64,000 nt of DNA from Rosistilla carotiformis (GTDB taxonomy: Bacteria; Planctomycetota; Planctomycetia; Pirellulales; Pirellulaceae), in contig NZ_CP036348.1 in NCBI RefSeq assembly GCF_007753095.1, forward strand, positions 4,813,411 through 4,877,410, read 5' to 3'. The stretch's first letter is position 1; every line of letters begins with the position of its first letter. Below the pieces are notes generated by a model. The model did no database searches, had not been told where the DNA came from, and saw only the letters and a list, made by a program, of their open reading frames with translations. Made by a program: the position numbers and the translations under genes. This document shows positions 14,696-23,560 of the stretch, one piece after another.

Positions 14696-15960
14696 AGAAT
14701 AGGATTTATGGGCTTATTGTCACTGGTTGCCCCGTGAGAACAGCTTCAAGTGCACTGCTTATTCTCGCTGGTTGCCCTCCCGTTTGCAACTCCCAGCTCC
14801 AGGGCTATTCAATGTTTGATTTTGTGGGACTTGCTGCGTAGTATTCGTTGGTCGAGGCGAATGGAGTTCGATCCAAACTACGGAGAGACGACTGTAAAAC
14901 TTCCGGCTGCTGGAAGCTTACTGTCTGTTTTGGCAGCCATTCCCGACGAGCGCGGGCGAAAGGGACGACGCCATTCCCTAGCTGCCATGCAGGCGGCGAT
15001 CATTTGTGGTCTCTTAACCGGGGCTAAAGGATGCACTGCGATTGCTCAATGGTTGCACGACCGACACCCAGAGTTTTGGCGTTCGATAAGCTTTACAAGA
15101 AGGCCGCCTATATCAAACTGCTTTCGAGTTGCCTTGCTTGGTTTGCCGCCGGAGACGCGGGAGAATGCAGTTCGAGCTTGGGTGACGCAGTAGCTTGCAG
15201 CCGTTCCTGGCGAACTTGCTCCTGTGGCACTCGATGGCAAGACGCTTTGTCGAACCTTCCAGCCTCACCGGCAATGCGTCCACTTGCTTTCGATGCTCGA
15301 CACGGCCACCGGCGGCGTGCTCGCTCAGACGCGCATGCCAAGTCATACCAAAGAACACAAATCGGCGATGCGATTGTTGCGAAGCATTGCCTTGGAGAGG
15401 CGACTGGTGACCTGCGACGCGATGTTTTGCCATCGAGATTCCTGAAGACACATGACGGATTCTGGCGGTTAATATCTGGTCGCTGTGAAAGACAATCAAC
15501 CAGTGCTGAAGGATACTCTCGAGTCGGAATTCAGGTCGGGGCGCTCCTCACTGCAGCGAACGCGTTCGGCAACAGCAGCTTGAGGTTCACCGCACGGGAC
15601 GTCGCTTGCATTTCTGAAGGGTTTCCGGCGTCACGCAATCGTTGTATTGCTCGGGCGATTCGGGATGCTCTATCGAGATATGCTTCGCCTCCTTCTTGGC
15701 TCATCGCGAGGCTGGGCGGAACTGTTCTTCCATCACATGGGCTGTAGTACTGAAACCCGTGGTCGTTTTGGCAAAGCGTTCGATAGCATCGGCCATCGAT
15801 TGCATCGTCCTAAAGATCTGACCGCTTCTCCGCGCACTCAGCGACTCTGCGTTTTCATCAAATCCCATTCGAACACGGCACCTGAGACAGGGCATTTGGG
15901 ATTCGCGTGATGTATTTTCTCAACGCCACATGATGCCTCAACGCGACAGGGACGTTTTGT
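14696..15960 (+). mobile_element. Decayed ISAs1-family insertion element
   Basis: The interval contains the broken remains of an ISAs1/H-repeat-type transposase and no other gene. The left edge coincides with the cut attC. The right part (15591-15960) no longer aligns in any single frame. No convincing terminal inverted repeats or target duplication could be found by eye, as expected for an old or deleted copy, so the ends are approximate. Confidence 0.7.
14861..15590 (+). pseudogene. ISAs1-family transposase relic
   Basis: Frame 1 (14861-15193) encodes the N-terminal domain: LSVLAAIPDERGRKGRRHSL, AIICGLLTGAKGCTAIAQWL, then LHDRHPEFW and FTRRPP. Frame 2 (from about 15194) continues with APVALDGKTLCRTFQPH, the segment carrying the first catalytic Asp, then HLLSMLDTATGGVLAQTR, VTCDAMFCHRD and VAVKDNQPVLK, with in-frame stops inside it. 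The order matches an intact transposase, so this is one gene broken by a frameshift and stops. The C-terminal third is unrecognisable. Not functional. Confidence 0.85.
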
Positions 15961-16102
15961 CACCTAGCCAAAATGGTGTCCTTTGCTGCGAAAACCAAGT
16001 TACGAAGGGATTGGCACTTAGCTTGCATAAGTGTCGGCCATCGATAGGGTGCCCACTTGCGCCCCGCCGTCCCTACTACAACGGTCAAAGGCAATTATTG
16101 AG

Positions 16103-18301
16103 ATGCAAGACTCCCACACGTCAGGTCAAGCAACACATTCTTGGATTAAGCGTGCTGCCGGACTATTTGCTGCCGCCAACACGCATCCACGAAACGGATC
16201 GCAAAGTGATGTTCGCCACGACTTTCGCATAGAAACGCTGGAACCACTGATCGTGCTTTCGGCCAGCAGCATGTGCGGCGCGGCGGTCAGCGATATTTTG
16301 AACGTCGATCACCCTGAAGCTAACGAATACGCACCCCCCGATGCAGACGATACAGACCCATCGGAGACGCCCGCAACCGTTCATCGCTTTGAGGAGACCA
16401 ACGGTGATGGGGAAAGCGATCTCTTCGATCACGCGCCGACCTCGCCGACCACCGATCCTCCGGCGCTGGATCTCACCACGACGAACGCCAGCGAATTCAC
16501 GAGCCAGTTGGTTCAAGACTTGGAAAACCTGTTGCGTGAAGTTCGCGACGACCTACTGACATCCGCGACCGGAAAGGACGTTCAGATCGTCCTGGCCCCG
16601 ACGATCAACATCGTGGGCGACAACAATCATCTAACCATCCAATTCAACGTAGACGCTACCGGCGCACACCAAATCACGTCCGGCGGAGACGGGGACCTCC
16701 CGACCCTCCCAGCAGATCCCACCAACCCTGCCCCGCCTATCGATAGCCCCACCGACGATTCTGTCGCCACATTCTCCGATGATTTCCGCACGATCGACGG
16801 CACGGAAAACAACCTTCAAAACGGTACCGGATTTGGCGCGACCGGTAGCACACTAGTTCGTCTGGCACCTGCCGACTATGCCGACGGACTCGAAGCCCCA
16901 GCGGGAGCCGATCGCTCGAGTGCCCGAGAGATCAGCAACTTGGTGAACGACCAAGAAACGAGCATGAGGAATGAAGAGGGGATTACCGATTTCCTGTGGC
17001 TCTGGGGGCAGTTCATCGATCATGACATCGATCTAAGCCAAGTGGATTCCGGTGAATCGTTCCCGATCACCGTTCCGAAGGGCGATCCCTATTTTGATCC
17101 CGATGGCACCGGCACGGCGGAGATTCCGTTAACACGCTCGGAATACGAACTGGATGCCAACGGAACGCGCCAGCAATACAATGTGTTAACCGCTTTCATC
17201 GACGCGTCGCAAGTCTACGGTTCGGATACGGAATCGCAGATGCGACTGCGGAGCTTTGAGGGGGGGCAATTGGACATGCCCGAGAACCTGTTACCAACCG
17301 AGATCGATGCACGTGGCCAGAAGAGTTTTTACGCCGGTGACGAACGCGTCGGCGAAAACATCGCATTGAGTTCGATGCACACGTTGTTTGCTCGCGAACA
17401 CAATCGAATCGCAACCGATCTTGCCGCTACCGAATACCATGACCGCGATTTAAGTGACGCCGCGGTCGACGAAGAGATCTACCAGCGTGCCCGAGCGATT
17501 GTCGGTGCCGAACTGCAACACATCACCTACCACGAGTTTCTACCGACGTTGCTTGGCGAAGGCGCGTTAAGTGCCTACACCGGATACGACGCCACGGTGG
17601 ATCCGTCAGTCGCCACCGAGTTTTCAACGGCCGCGTTCCGGTTTGGACACACCACGCTATCGCCACAGTTATTGCGACTGGATGCCGCCGGAAAAGAGAT
17701 CGCAGCCGGACATGTCTCCTTGAGGGATGCCTTCTTTGCAACCGATACGTTAATCGAAAGCGGCATCGATCCTATCCTGCAAGGTGCGGCGGCGAATGTC
17801 AGCCAAACGATCGATCCGTATATAATCGATGACATCCGGAACTTTCTGTTCGGCGCTCCTGGTGAAGGCGGCATGGATCTGGCGTCCCTGAATATCCAAC
17901 GCGGACGCGACCACGGGTTGTCCAGCTACAACGACACCCGCGAATCGCTAGGTCTGGATCGATTTGAATGCTTCGAACAAGTCTCGAGCGATCCCGAAAT
18001 CGTCGCCCGTTTGAAATCGGCCTATGAATCGATCGACGACATCGATCTGTGGGTTGGCGGATTGTCGGAAGACCATGCCGGCGATGGCAACTTGGGCGAA
18101 ACCTTCCGCACGATCATCGTCGACCAATTTGAACGATTGCGTGACGGTGATCGGTACTGGTACGAGACAGCCCTTTCGGCATCCGATTTGGCGATGGTGA
18201 AAGAGACGCAACTGAGTGACATCATCCGTCAGAACACGACGGCCGACACGGTTCAAGATAACGTTTTCGTGTTGCCCAATCACGGGACATCGTACGTCTA
18301 G
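16103..18301 (+). CDS. Haem peroxidase, animal-peroxidase-like superfamily, with LEPR-type export motif
   Basis: About 732 aa from ATG 16103. An upstream ATG at 16031 would only add residues unlike the family. The N-terminus has DFRIETLEPLIVLSASS, a variant of the planctomycete LEPR-x-LL motif found near the start of large exported proteins. A 150-residue Asp/Pro/Thr-rich linker follows, then the peroxidase domain: WGQFIDHDIDLS supplies the distal His, MHTLFAREHNRIA the catalytic Arg-type helix, AAFRFGHTTLS the proximal His, and LNIQRGRDHGLSSYNDTR the signature near the C-terminus. It oxidises substrates with H2O2; the physiological substrate is unknown. A terminator follows at 18371. Confidence 0.9.
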   Translation: MQDSHTSGQATHSWIKRAAGLFAAANTHPRNGSQSDVRHDFRIETLEPLIVLSASSMCGAAVSDILNVDHPEANEYAPPDADDTDPSETPATVHRFEETNGDGESDLFDHAPTSPTTDPPALDLTTTNASEFTSQLVQDLENLLREVRDDLLTSATGKDVQIVLAPTINIVGDNNHLTIQFNVDATGAHQITSGGDGDLPTLPADPTNPAPPIDSPTDDSVATFSDDFRTIDGTENNLQNGTGFGATGSTLVRLAPADYADGLEAPAGADRSSAREISNLVNDQETSMRNEEGITDFLWLWGQFIDHDIDLSQVDSGESFPITVPKGDPYFDPDGTGTAEIPLTRSEYELDANGTRQQYNVLTAFIDASQVYGSDTESQMRLRSFEGGQLDMPENLLPTEIDARGQKSFYAGDERVGENIALSSMHTLFAREHNRIATDLAATEYHDRDLSDAAVDEEIYQRARAIVGAELQHITYHEFLPTLLGEGALSAYTGYDATVDPSVATEFSTAAFRFGHTTLSPQLLRLDAAGKEIAAGHVSLRDAFFATDTLIESGIDPILQGAAANVSQTIDPYIIDDIRNFLFGAPGEGGMDLASLNIQRGRDHGLSSYNDTRESLGLDRFECFEQVSSDPEIVARLKSAYESIDDIDLWVGGLSEDHAGDGNLGETFRTIIVDQFERLRDGDRYWYETALSASDLAMVKETQLSDIIRQNTTADTVQDNVFVLPNHGTSYV

Positions 18302-18370
18302 CCCCCCGCGTTCCCCTCCTACAACCCTCACCGGATCGCCGCTTTGTCGTCGGCCTGGGGCAACAAAAAA

Positions 18371-18406
18371 AGCCAGGTGTCCCCATTGGGTTCACCTGGC
18401 TTTCTC
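18371..18406. terminator. Bidirectional Rho-independent terminator
   Basis: AGCCAGGTG (18371-18379) pairs perfectly with CACCTGGCT (18393-18401), preceded by an A-run and followed by a T-rich tract. It lies between the converging peroxidase and cytochrome genes and can serve both. Confidence 0.85.
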
Positions 18407-18447
18407 TATTTCAGAGCGTTCCGATTTGAACGCGTTACCGAATCCGA

Positions 18448-18807
18448 TTATTTGTGAACCGAGTGGCATGCTTTGCAGTTGGCAGCTTTCTTCAGCGCCT
18501 CTGCCGCCCCAGCTTCACCTTCGACTGCCGCCTTGGCCGCTTTGACCAATGCTTCGGTCTTCATCTTCCAGCTTTCCGCATCGCCTTTCTTAGGCGTCGC
18601 TTTTGCCATCGAAACCATCATCTCGTGCAGTTTCGCTTTTTCTTCGTCGGAGGCTTCTCCGCCGGCCACTTTCTTGACCAAAGGCCCTTTGAAGCAAGTC
18701 TTCATGCATTCCTTAATCGAATGCTTGGGCTCGCCATCTTCGGCGATCGCCGACAACGACAAAGCCGCACTGATTCCAAGAAGCCCTAATACGGCAATCA
18801 TTCGCAT
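18448..18807 (-). CDS. Small periplasmic haem c protein
   Basis: 119 aa with a signal peptide (MRMIAVLGLLGISAALSLSAIA). The mature part is mostly helical and Lys/Ala/Glu-rich and ends in CKACHSVHK, a single CxxCH haem-binding motif only nine residues from the C-terminus. A second Cys pair, CMKTC, lies near residue 34-38. The layout, helices first and CxxCH at the very end, recalls cytochrome c'-like proteins, but the family is not certain. Probably an electron carrier in the periplasm. Convergent with the peroxidase gene. Confidence 0.78.
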   Translation of the reverse strand: MRMIAVLGLLGISAALSLSAIAEDGEPKHSIKECMKTCFKGPLVKKVAGGEASDEEKAKLHEMMVSMAKATPKKGDAESWKMKTEALVKAAKAAVEGEAGAAEALKKAANCKACHSVHK

Positions 18808-19492
18808 CTGTTTTCTCCAAGTACGATCGTCAAAGGTTAACCGAGCAAGGGAGTATTCTAGTAGCCGCTTCAGGCCAGCGAAATCGCGTTCGAAACAAAT
18901 TTCGTCAAACCCGATGCGGGTTTGACGATCTTTTGGTCACGCGGAGACGTTCGAAGGCTCAAAACTCTCCCAGAAGGACCGCCAAACGCCACCTAGGGGG
19001 ACTCATCAAGTGCCGTCGCTTGCCGCGAATTCGCCCAATAGACCATTCGCCTGCGCAAAAATCTTAAATTTTTTTTAGGCCCCGAGGGTTGACGAATGCT
19101 AGCGGCCAATTACCCCGCCCATCCTTGATAACCCTCATTATCCTTACTTTTTCGCGAACCCAAAAGGGCGGGAAATTAGCACACTTGAGCCGGGTTCGAC
19201 TGATTTAGGCCGTCCACAATACCGAAATGTTTGACATACCTGTGCCGGCTGTGTTACATTACTCGATTGTAACACCAGAAGACCTAGCCTTCCGTTATCC
19301 CACCTTAAAATACAAGCCGCCCAGCCGAAGTGGCTAAAGCGGTTGTATCCATTACCCCAAGTCGGCAGCATGCAGGACCATCTCCATCGTGGAGAAGGCC
19401 GGCAGTTAAACGAACACGAACCGATTGGTTGAAACGCAATCGAATGGGTTCGCCAGTGCTTGATCGTACCAATTTGCCAGGAGTCTCTTGAG
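18808..19492 (+). other. Intergenic region upstream of the DUF1501 cluster
   Basis: 685 bp without a credible gene between divergently oriented genes. The right part holds the promoter and inverted repeat listed separately and a ribosome binding site AGGAG about 9 bp before the DUF1501 start. In the rest I see only AT-richer sequence (a run of A and T near 19065-19078). Confidence 0.6.
19231..19274 (+). promoter_or_regulatory. Candidate promoter with overlapping inverted repeat
   Basis: TTGACA (19231-19236) is followed after 18 bp by TACATT (19255-19260) with an upstream TG, a housekeeping-type -35/-10 pair. Overlapping the -10 is an inverted repeat TGTTACA-N9-TGTAACA (19252-19258 and 19268-19274), a possible operator. 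It would drive the DUF1501 gene about 220 bp downstream. Confidence 0.5.
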
Positions 19493-20800
19493 ATGTATAA
19501 GTGTCAAGGTAACGCAATCAGTCGACGTGGATTTGTCGCCGCAGGTGCCCTGGGCGGTTTGGGGCTGTCGCTTCCACAATTGCTCTCGATGCAACAAGCG
19601 CGCGCCGACCTGAAGCACTACGATTTCATCGAAGCCAAAGCGCAAAGCGTGATCCACATCTTCCTGCCCGGCGGTATCGCCCAGCAGGAAAGTTTCGATC
19701 CCAAGCCTTACAGCCCGATCGAATACCGTGGCGAAATGAAGACCGTGAAGACCAACACGGGCGAAGTCTTTTCGGAAGCGATGAAAGAAGTCGCTGGGAT
19801 TGCGGACAAGGTTTGTGTCATCCGATCGATGACCCACGGCGAAGCGGCCCATGAACGCGGCACGCACAACATGTTCACCGGTTACAAGCCCAGCCCGGCT
19901 TTGATCTTCCCGAGCTTCGGCAGCGTTGTCAGCCACGAATACGGCCCTCGCAACAATTTGCCACCTTACGTTTGCATCCCCAACCAGCCCAACGAATTTG
20001 CTGGCAGCGGATACCTCAGCAGCTCGTACGGCCCGTTTGCACTCGGTGCCGACCCTGCATCCAAGAACTTCAAGGTTCGCGACCTGGACCTGTACAAGGG
20101 TGCCGATGGAGAACGCTTCGCGCGTCGCCAATCGGCGTTGGAAGTCGTCAACCAAAAGTTCGGCTCGTTGACCAGCGCCGACAACGTGGGGGCGATGAGC
20201 ACCTTCTATGACCGCGCTTACAGCTTGCTGGGCAGTGAAGAAGCCAAGACAGCTTTTGACTTGGACAAAGAAGATGCGAAGATGAAGGCGGCCTACGGCG
20301 ACAACGCCGCTGGCATGCGAATGCTGATGGCCCGTCGGTTGGTCGAAGCCGGCTGCCGTTTGGTTACGCTGACCTATGGCGGTTGGGACATGCACGCCAA
20401 CATCACCAACAGCATGAAGAACACGACGCCGCCACTGGATCACGCGTTGGCTCAATTGATCAAGGATCTGGAACAACGTGGCATGTTGGATTCGACCCTT
20501 GTCATGGTCACCAGCGAATTTGGCCGCACGCCAAAGATCAACAAGGATGCTGGCCGCGATCACTATCCAAAGGTCTTCAGCGTGATGCTGGCCGGTGGTG
20601 GAATCAAGGGTGGCATGATTCACGGAGCTTCGAACGCCACGGCGTCGGAACCTGAATTTGATCCTGTTTCGCCGGAAGATTTGGCGACCACGATGTACCA
20701 CCAATTGGGAATCGTCGCCGACAAGGAATTGATGGCTCCTGGTGACCGCCCGATCGAAATCGTCGATGGTGGAAAAGTCATCAAAGAAATTTTGGCTTAG
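19493..20800 (+). CDS. DUF1501 protein with Tat signal
   Basis: 435 aa from ATG 19493, chosen because AGGAG precedes it and because the twin-arginine signal SRRGFVAAGALGGLGLS then starts at residue 10. Domain: DUF1501, a sulfatase/alkaline-phosphatase-like family abundant in planctomycetes. Visible motifs are VIHIFLPGGIAQQESFDPKP, IRSMTHGEAAHERGTHNMFT, YGGWDMHANI and VMVTSEFGRTPKINKDAGRDHYP. DUF1501 genes are typically paired with DUF1549/DUF1553 genes, as here with 23561-26029. Exported folded through Tat. Enzymatic activity of the family has not been established to my knowledge. Confidence 0.92.
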   Translation: MYKCQGNAISRRGFVAAGALGGLGLSLPQLLSMQQARADLKHYDFIEAKAQSVIHIFLPGGIAQQESFDPKPYSPIEYRGEMKTVKTNTGEVFSEAMKEVAGIADKVCVIRSMTHGEAAHERGTHNMFTGYKPSPALIFPSFGSVVSHEYGPRNNLPPYVCIPNQPNEFAGSGYLSSSYGPFALGADPASKNFKVRDLDLYKGADGERFARRQSALEVVNQKFGSLTSADNVGAMSTFYDRAYSLLGSEEAKTAFDLDKEDAKMKAAYGDNAAGMRMLMARRLVEAGCRLVTLTYGGWDMHANITNSMKNTTPPLDHALAQLIKDLEQRGMLDSTLVMVTSEFGRTPKINKDAGRDHYPKVFSVMLAGGGIKGGMIHGASNATASEPEFDPVSPEDLATTMYHQLGIVADKELMAPGDRPIEIVDGGKVIKEILA

Positions 20801-20857
20801 TTGAATTGCCGGCAGCGACTATCCTAGAGATTCAGTCCTGCTGGCGTTGAAACTTCC

Positions 20858-20887
20858 GCTCGCTCGCACTTCAACCTGCGAGCGAGC
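20858..20887 (+). terminator. Intercistronic hairpin between DUF1501 and PPC genes
   Basis: GCTCGCTCGCA (20858-20868) and TGCGAGCGAGC (20877-20887) form a perfect 11-bp stem with an 8-nt loop. No T-tract follows, so it may slow or stabilise transcript ends rather than terminate efficiently. Confidence 0.55.
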
Positions 20888-20993
20888 CCGCCCAGCTCCG
20901 CGTATCCCCCCTCCCACCTCGCTCGAGCAACCGATTGCCATGCAACGCACCTGCTACCTGACCGCTGCTGAACGTCGCACCCGCTCTCCCTTC

Positions 20994-23435
20994 ATGTCCT
21001 TGCCAAAGCTGGCGATGGCGTCATTGATCGTCTTTGTTTTGGCTGGGCTTGCCACCGCAGCTCAACCAAGACTCAGCGGATCGATCCCGCGAGGCATTCA
21101 ACGCGGCACTACGCAGAAGGTGATCTTCACCGGCACGCGGATCAAAGACGGACGGCAGCTGCTGTTTGACATTCCCGGTATCAACGTCCTCTCGGTGACT
21201 CCCGTCGACAACAGCAAGGTTGAAGCGGAACTTGAAGTTCCCGCCGATACCCCGCCAGGCCTGTATCCCGTTCGCCTGGTGACCGAATCGGATATCAGCG
21301 ACATGATCATGTTCGCTGTGGGCTCGATGCCCAACGTCGACGAGGTCGAACCGAACAGCGATATCGAAACGCCACAGCTGATCGAAACCAACGTCACCAT
21401 CGAAGGCAAAATCGCCACCGAGGATGTCGATTATTTCGCTGTCGATCTAAAGAAAGGCGAACGCTTGACGGCCGAGGTGGAAGGAACGCGATTGCGTCGC
21501 GGCCGCGGTGACCCCTTCTTTGATCCGTACATCGCGATCCTAAACAGCGAACGCTTTGAACTGGCTTTCAGCGACGACGCACCGTTGTTGCAACAAGATA
21601 GTGTTTGTTCGATCACGGCGCCCGAAGACGGCCGTTATATCGTCATGGTTCGCGACAGTTCGTTTGGTGGTCGCAACGATGCTTACCGATTGCACATTGG
21701 TTCCTTCCCACGTCCGATTGCCGTTGTTCCCGCGGGCGGGGCACCTGGCGAATTGCTCAACGCCACGTTTATTTCGATCGATGGCCAACAGTGGACCGAA
21801 TCAATTCAATTGCCCAGCGAACCGATGGAATCGTTTCCTGTGGTCGTCTCCAACGAACATGGCACCAGCCCATCGCCAAACTACATCCGCGTCCAGCCGC
21901 AGGGCAACGTGATCGAACAGGAGCCGAACAACTCGACCAAAGAATCGACAGCTGGCACGCTCCCGGCAGCGTTTTGTGGCATCTTGGCCGAACCTGGCGA
22001 CATCGACTTCTTCAGCTTTGAAGCGAAGAAAGACCAAACCGTTGGCCTCCGGTTGTTCTCACGCAACGTGTTGCGATCCGAGCTTGACGGAGTGATCAAC
22101 CTGTACAACGAAAAAGGGGGCCGTGTTGGAGGCAACGATGACTCCGGAGGCCCCGACAGCTTCCTCGAATACAAGATCCCTGCCGATGGCGTGTATCACG
22201 TTCGCATCAGCGATCACTTGGAAGGCGGTGGCCCAGGCTATGCCTATCATTTGGAAGCCGTCACGGCGGGTCCTGAACTGACACTTTCGCTGCCCGATCG
22301 CAGCCGCTATGAAGCGACGATGATTCCTGTCCCTCAAGGCAATCGACATGCCGTGATGTTGAACGCGACTCGCAAGGCCTTTGGCGGTGCAATCGATATC
22401 GAAGCGTTGAACCTTCCCGAAGGCGTGACTGCAACACCCATTCAAATGCCAGCCAATCGGACAACCGTTCCGTTGTTGCTGACCGCGACCGCCGAAGCAC
22501 CGCTGGACGGGCGATTGGTTAACTTGGTTGGCAAGGTTGAAAAACGAGACGACATCGTCTCTCGGTTTGATCAACAACACCAATTGGTCGGTGGCCTCAA
22601 CAATGCGGTTCCGTTCGAATATCGATCGAATCGCGCTGCGATCGCCGTCACGCAAAAGTCACCCTGCACGATCGCAATCGTTCAGCCGCAAGTACCCGTC
22701 GTTCGCGACGGATCGATGGAATTGACCGTCACGATCGACCGCGGCGACTACGACGCCGATGTTGCGATTCGCCTGCTGTACAATCCTCCGGGAATTGGTT
22801 CCAGCGGCAGTATCAAGATCGCAAAGGGGACCAACGAAGCAAAAATCCCAATCACCGCCAACGGTTCGGCAGCGATCGGTGAATGGCCCGTGATCGCCTG
22901 TGCCACCCTCAGTGATGGCAACGGATCCTATGAAATCGCCTCCGAACCGATCACGTTGAACATCGAAGACAAGATCTTCACGTTCGGCTTCCCCAAGACG
23001 TCGACCGAATTGGGTGCAGACGCCAGCGTGATCGTCGACCTGGAAATTGGCCGACCGTTCGAAGGCGCTTGCGAAGTCGAATTGGTTGGCATCCCAGCGG
23101 GCGTTACTTGCGAAGCCCCCAAGCAGACCATCACCAACGAAACCGAACAAATCGTGTTCGCCGTGAAGGTTGATGAGAAGGCGCGCGTCGGACAACACAA
23201 GACGCTGGTCGCACGAGCGAAGATCACCAGCGACAAAGGCGTGATCACCCAAACTCAAGGTACCGGCATTTTGCAGGTCGACAAACCTTTGCCCGCCCCC
23301 GTGGCGAAACCCGCACCCAAACCAGAGGCTGCTGCGGCCCCAAAACCGGCAGCACCCAAACCAGCGGCAGCCAAACCGTTGAGTCGTCTGGAACAGCTTC
23401 GTTTAATGCGTGAAGAAGCCCGCGCCGGCAACTAG
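20994..23435 (+). CDS. Exported PPC-domain (pre-peptidase C-terminal) protein
   Basis: About 813 aa from ATG 20994 (MSLPKLAMASLIVFVLAGLA), which gives a clean signal peptide; the frame is open further upstream but that part is not signal-like. After an Ig-like domain (LSGSIPRGIQRGTTQKVIFTG) there are two PPC beta-domains, each with the mark EPNSDIETPQ...DVDYFAVDLKKGE and EQEPNNSTKEST...GDIDFFSFEAKKDQ. Further beta-sandwich repeats follow, and a proline/alanine/lysine-rich tail (KPAPKPEAAAAPKPA). Such proteins accompany DUF1501 and cytochrome/DUF1553 genes in planctomycetes and are thought to bind extracellular substrates. Confidence 0.85.
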   Translation: MSLPKLAMASLIVFVLAGLATAAQPRLSGSIPRGIQRGTTQKVIFTGTRIKDGRQLLFDIPGINVLSVTPVDNSKVEAELEVPADTPPGLYPVRLVTESDISDMIMFAVGSMPNVDEVEPNSDIETPQLIETNVTIEGKIATEDVDYFAVDLKKGERLTAEVEGTRLRRGRGDPFFDPYIAILNSERFELAFSDDAPLLQQDSVCSITAPEDGRYIVMVRDSSFGGRNDAYRLHIGSFPRPIAVVPAGGAPGELLNATFISIDGQQWTESIQLPSEPMESFPVVVSNEHGTSPSPNYIRVQPQGNVIEQEPNNSTKESTAGTLPAAFCGILAEPGDIDFFSFEAKKDQTVGLRLFSRNVLRSELDGVINLYNEKGGRVGGNDDSGGPDSFLEYKIPADGVYHVRISDHLEGGGPGYAYHLEAVTAGPELTLSLPDRSRYEATMIPVPQGNRHAVMLNATRKAFGGAIDIEALNLPEGVTATPIQMPANRTTVPLLLTATAEAPLDGRLVNLVGKVEKRDDIVSRFDQQHQLVGGLNNAVPFEYRSNRAAIAVTQKSPCTIAIVQPQVPVVRDGSMELTVTIDRGDYDADVAIRLLYNPPGIGSSGSIKIAKGTNEAKIPITANGSAAIGEWPVIACATLSDGNGSYEIASEPITLNIEDKIFTFGFPKTSTELGADASVIVDLEIGRPFEGACEVELVGIPAGVTCEAPKQTITNETEQIVFAVKVDEKARVGQHKTLVARAKITSDKGVITQTQGTGILQVDKPLPAPVAKPAPKPEAAAAPKPAAPKPAAAKPLSRLEQLRLMREEARAGN

Positions 23436-23560
23436 TTTGGCGGAATTGTCGATAGACTTGCTTCGATTGGTTTTGGCGGATCAGGATGATCGCCACAGGA
23501 AAACCGCTTGGGCTGGGATGCCCACCCACCGTTAAAAGCTACGATAACGACCCTAAGGTA

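Noticed and set aside
14696-16102. Integron integrase hidden near the proximal end
   Set aside because: Frames here match ISAs1 transposase pieces only; no tyrosine-recombinase R-H-R-Y pattern was seen on either strand.
19406-20704. 432-aa minus-strand frame opposite the DUF1501 gene
   Set aside because: Shadow of a well-supported plus-strand gene with Tat signal and family motifs.
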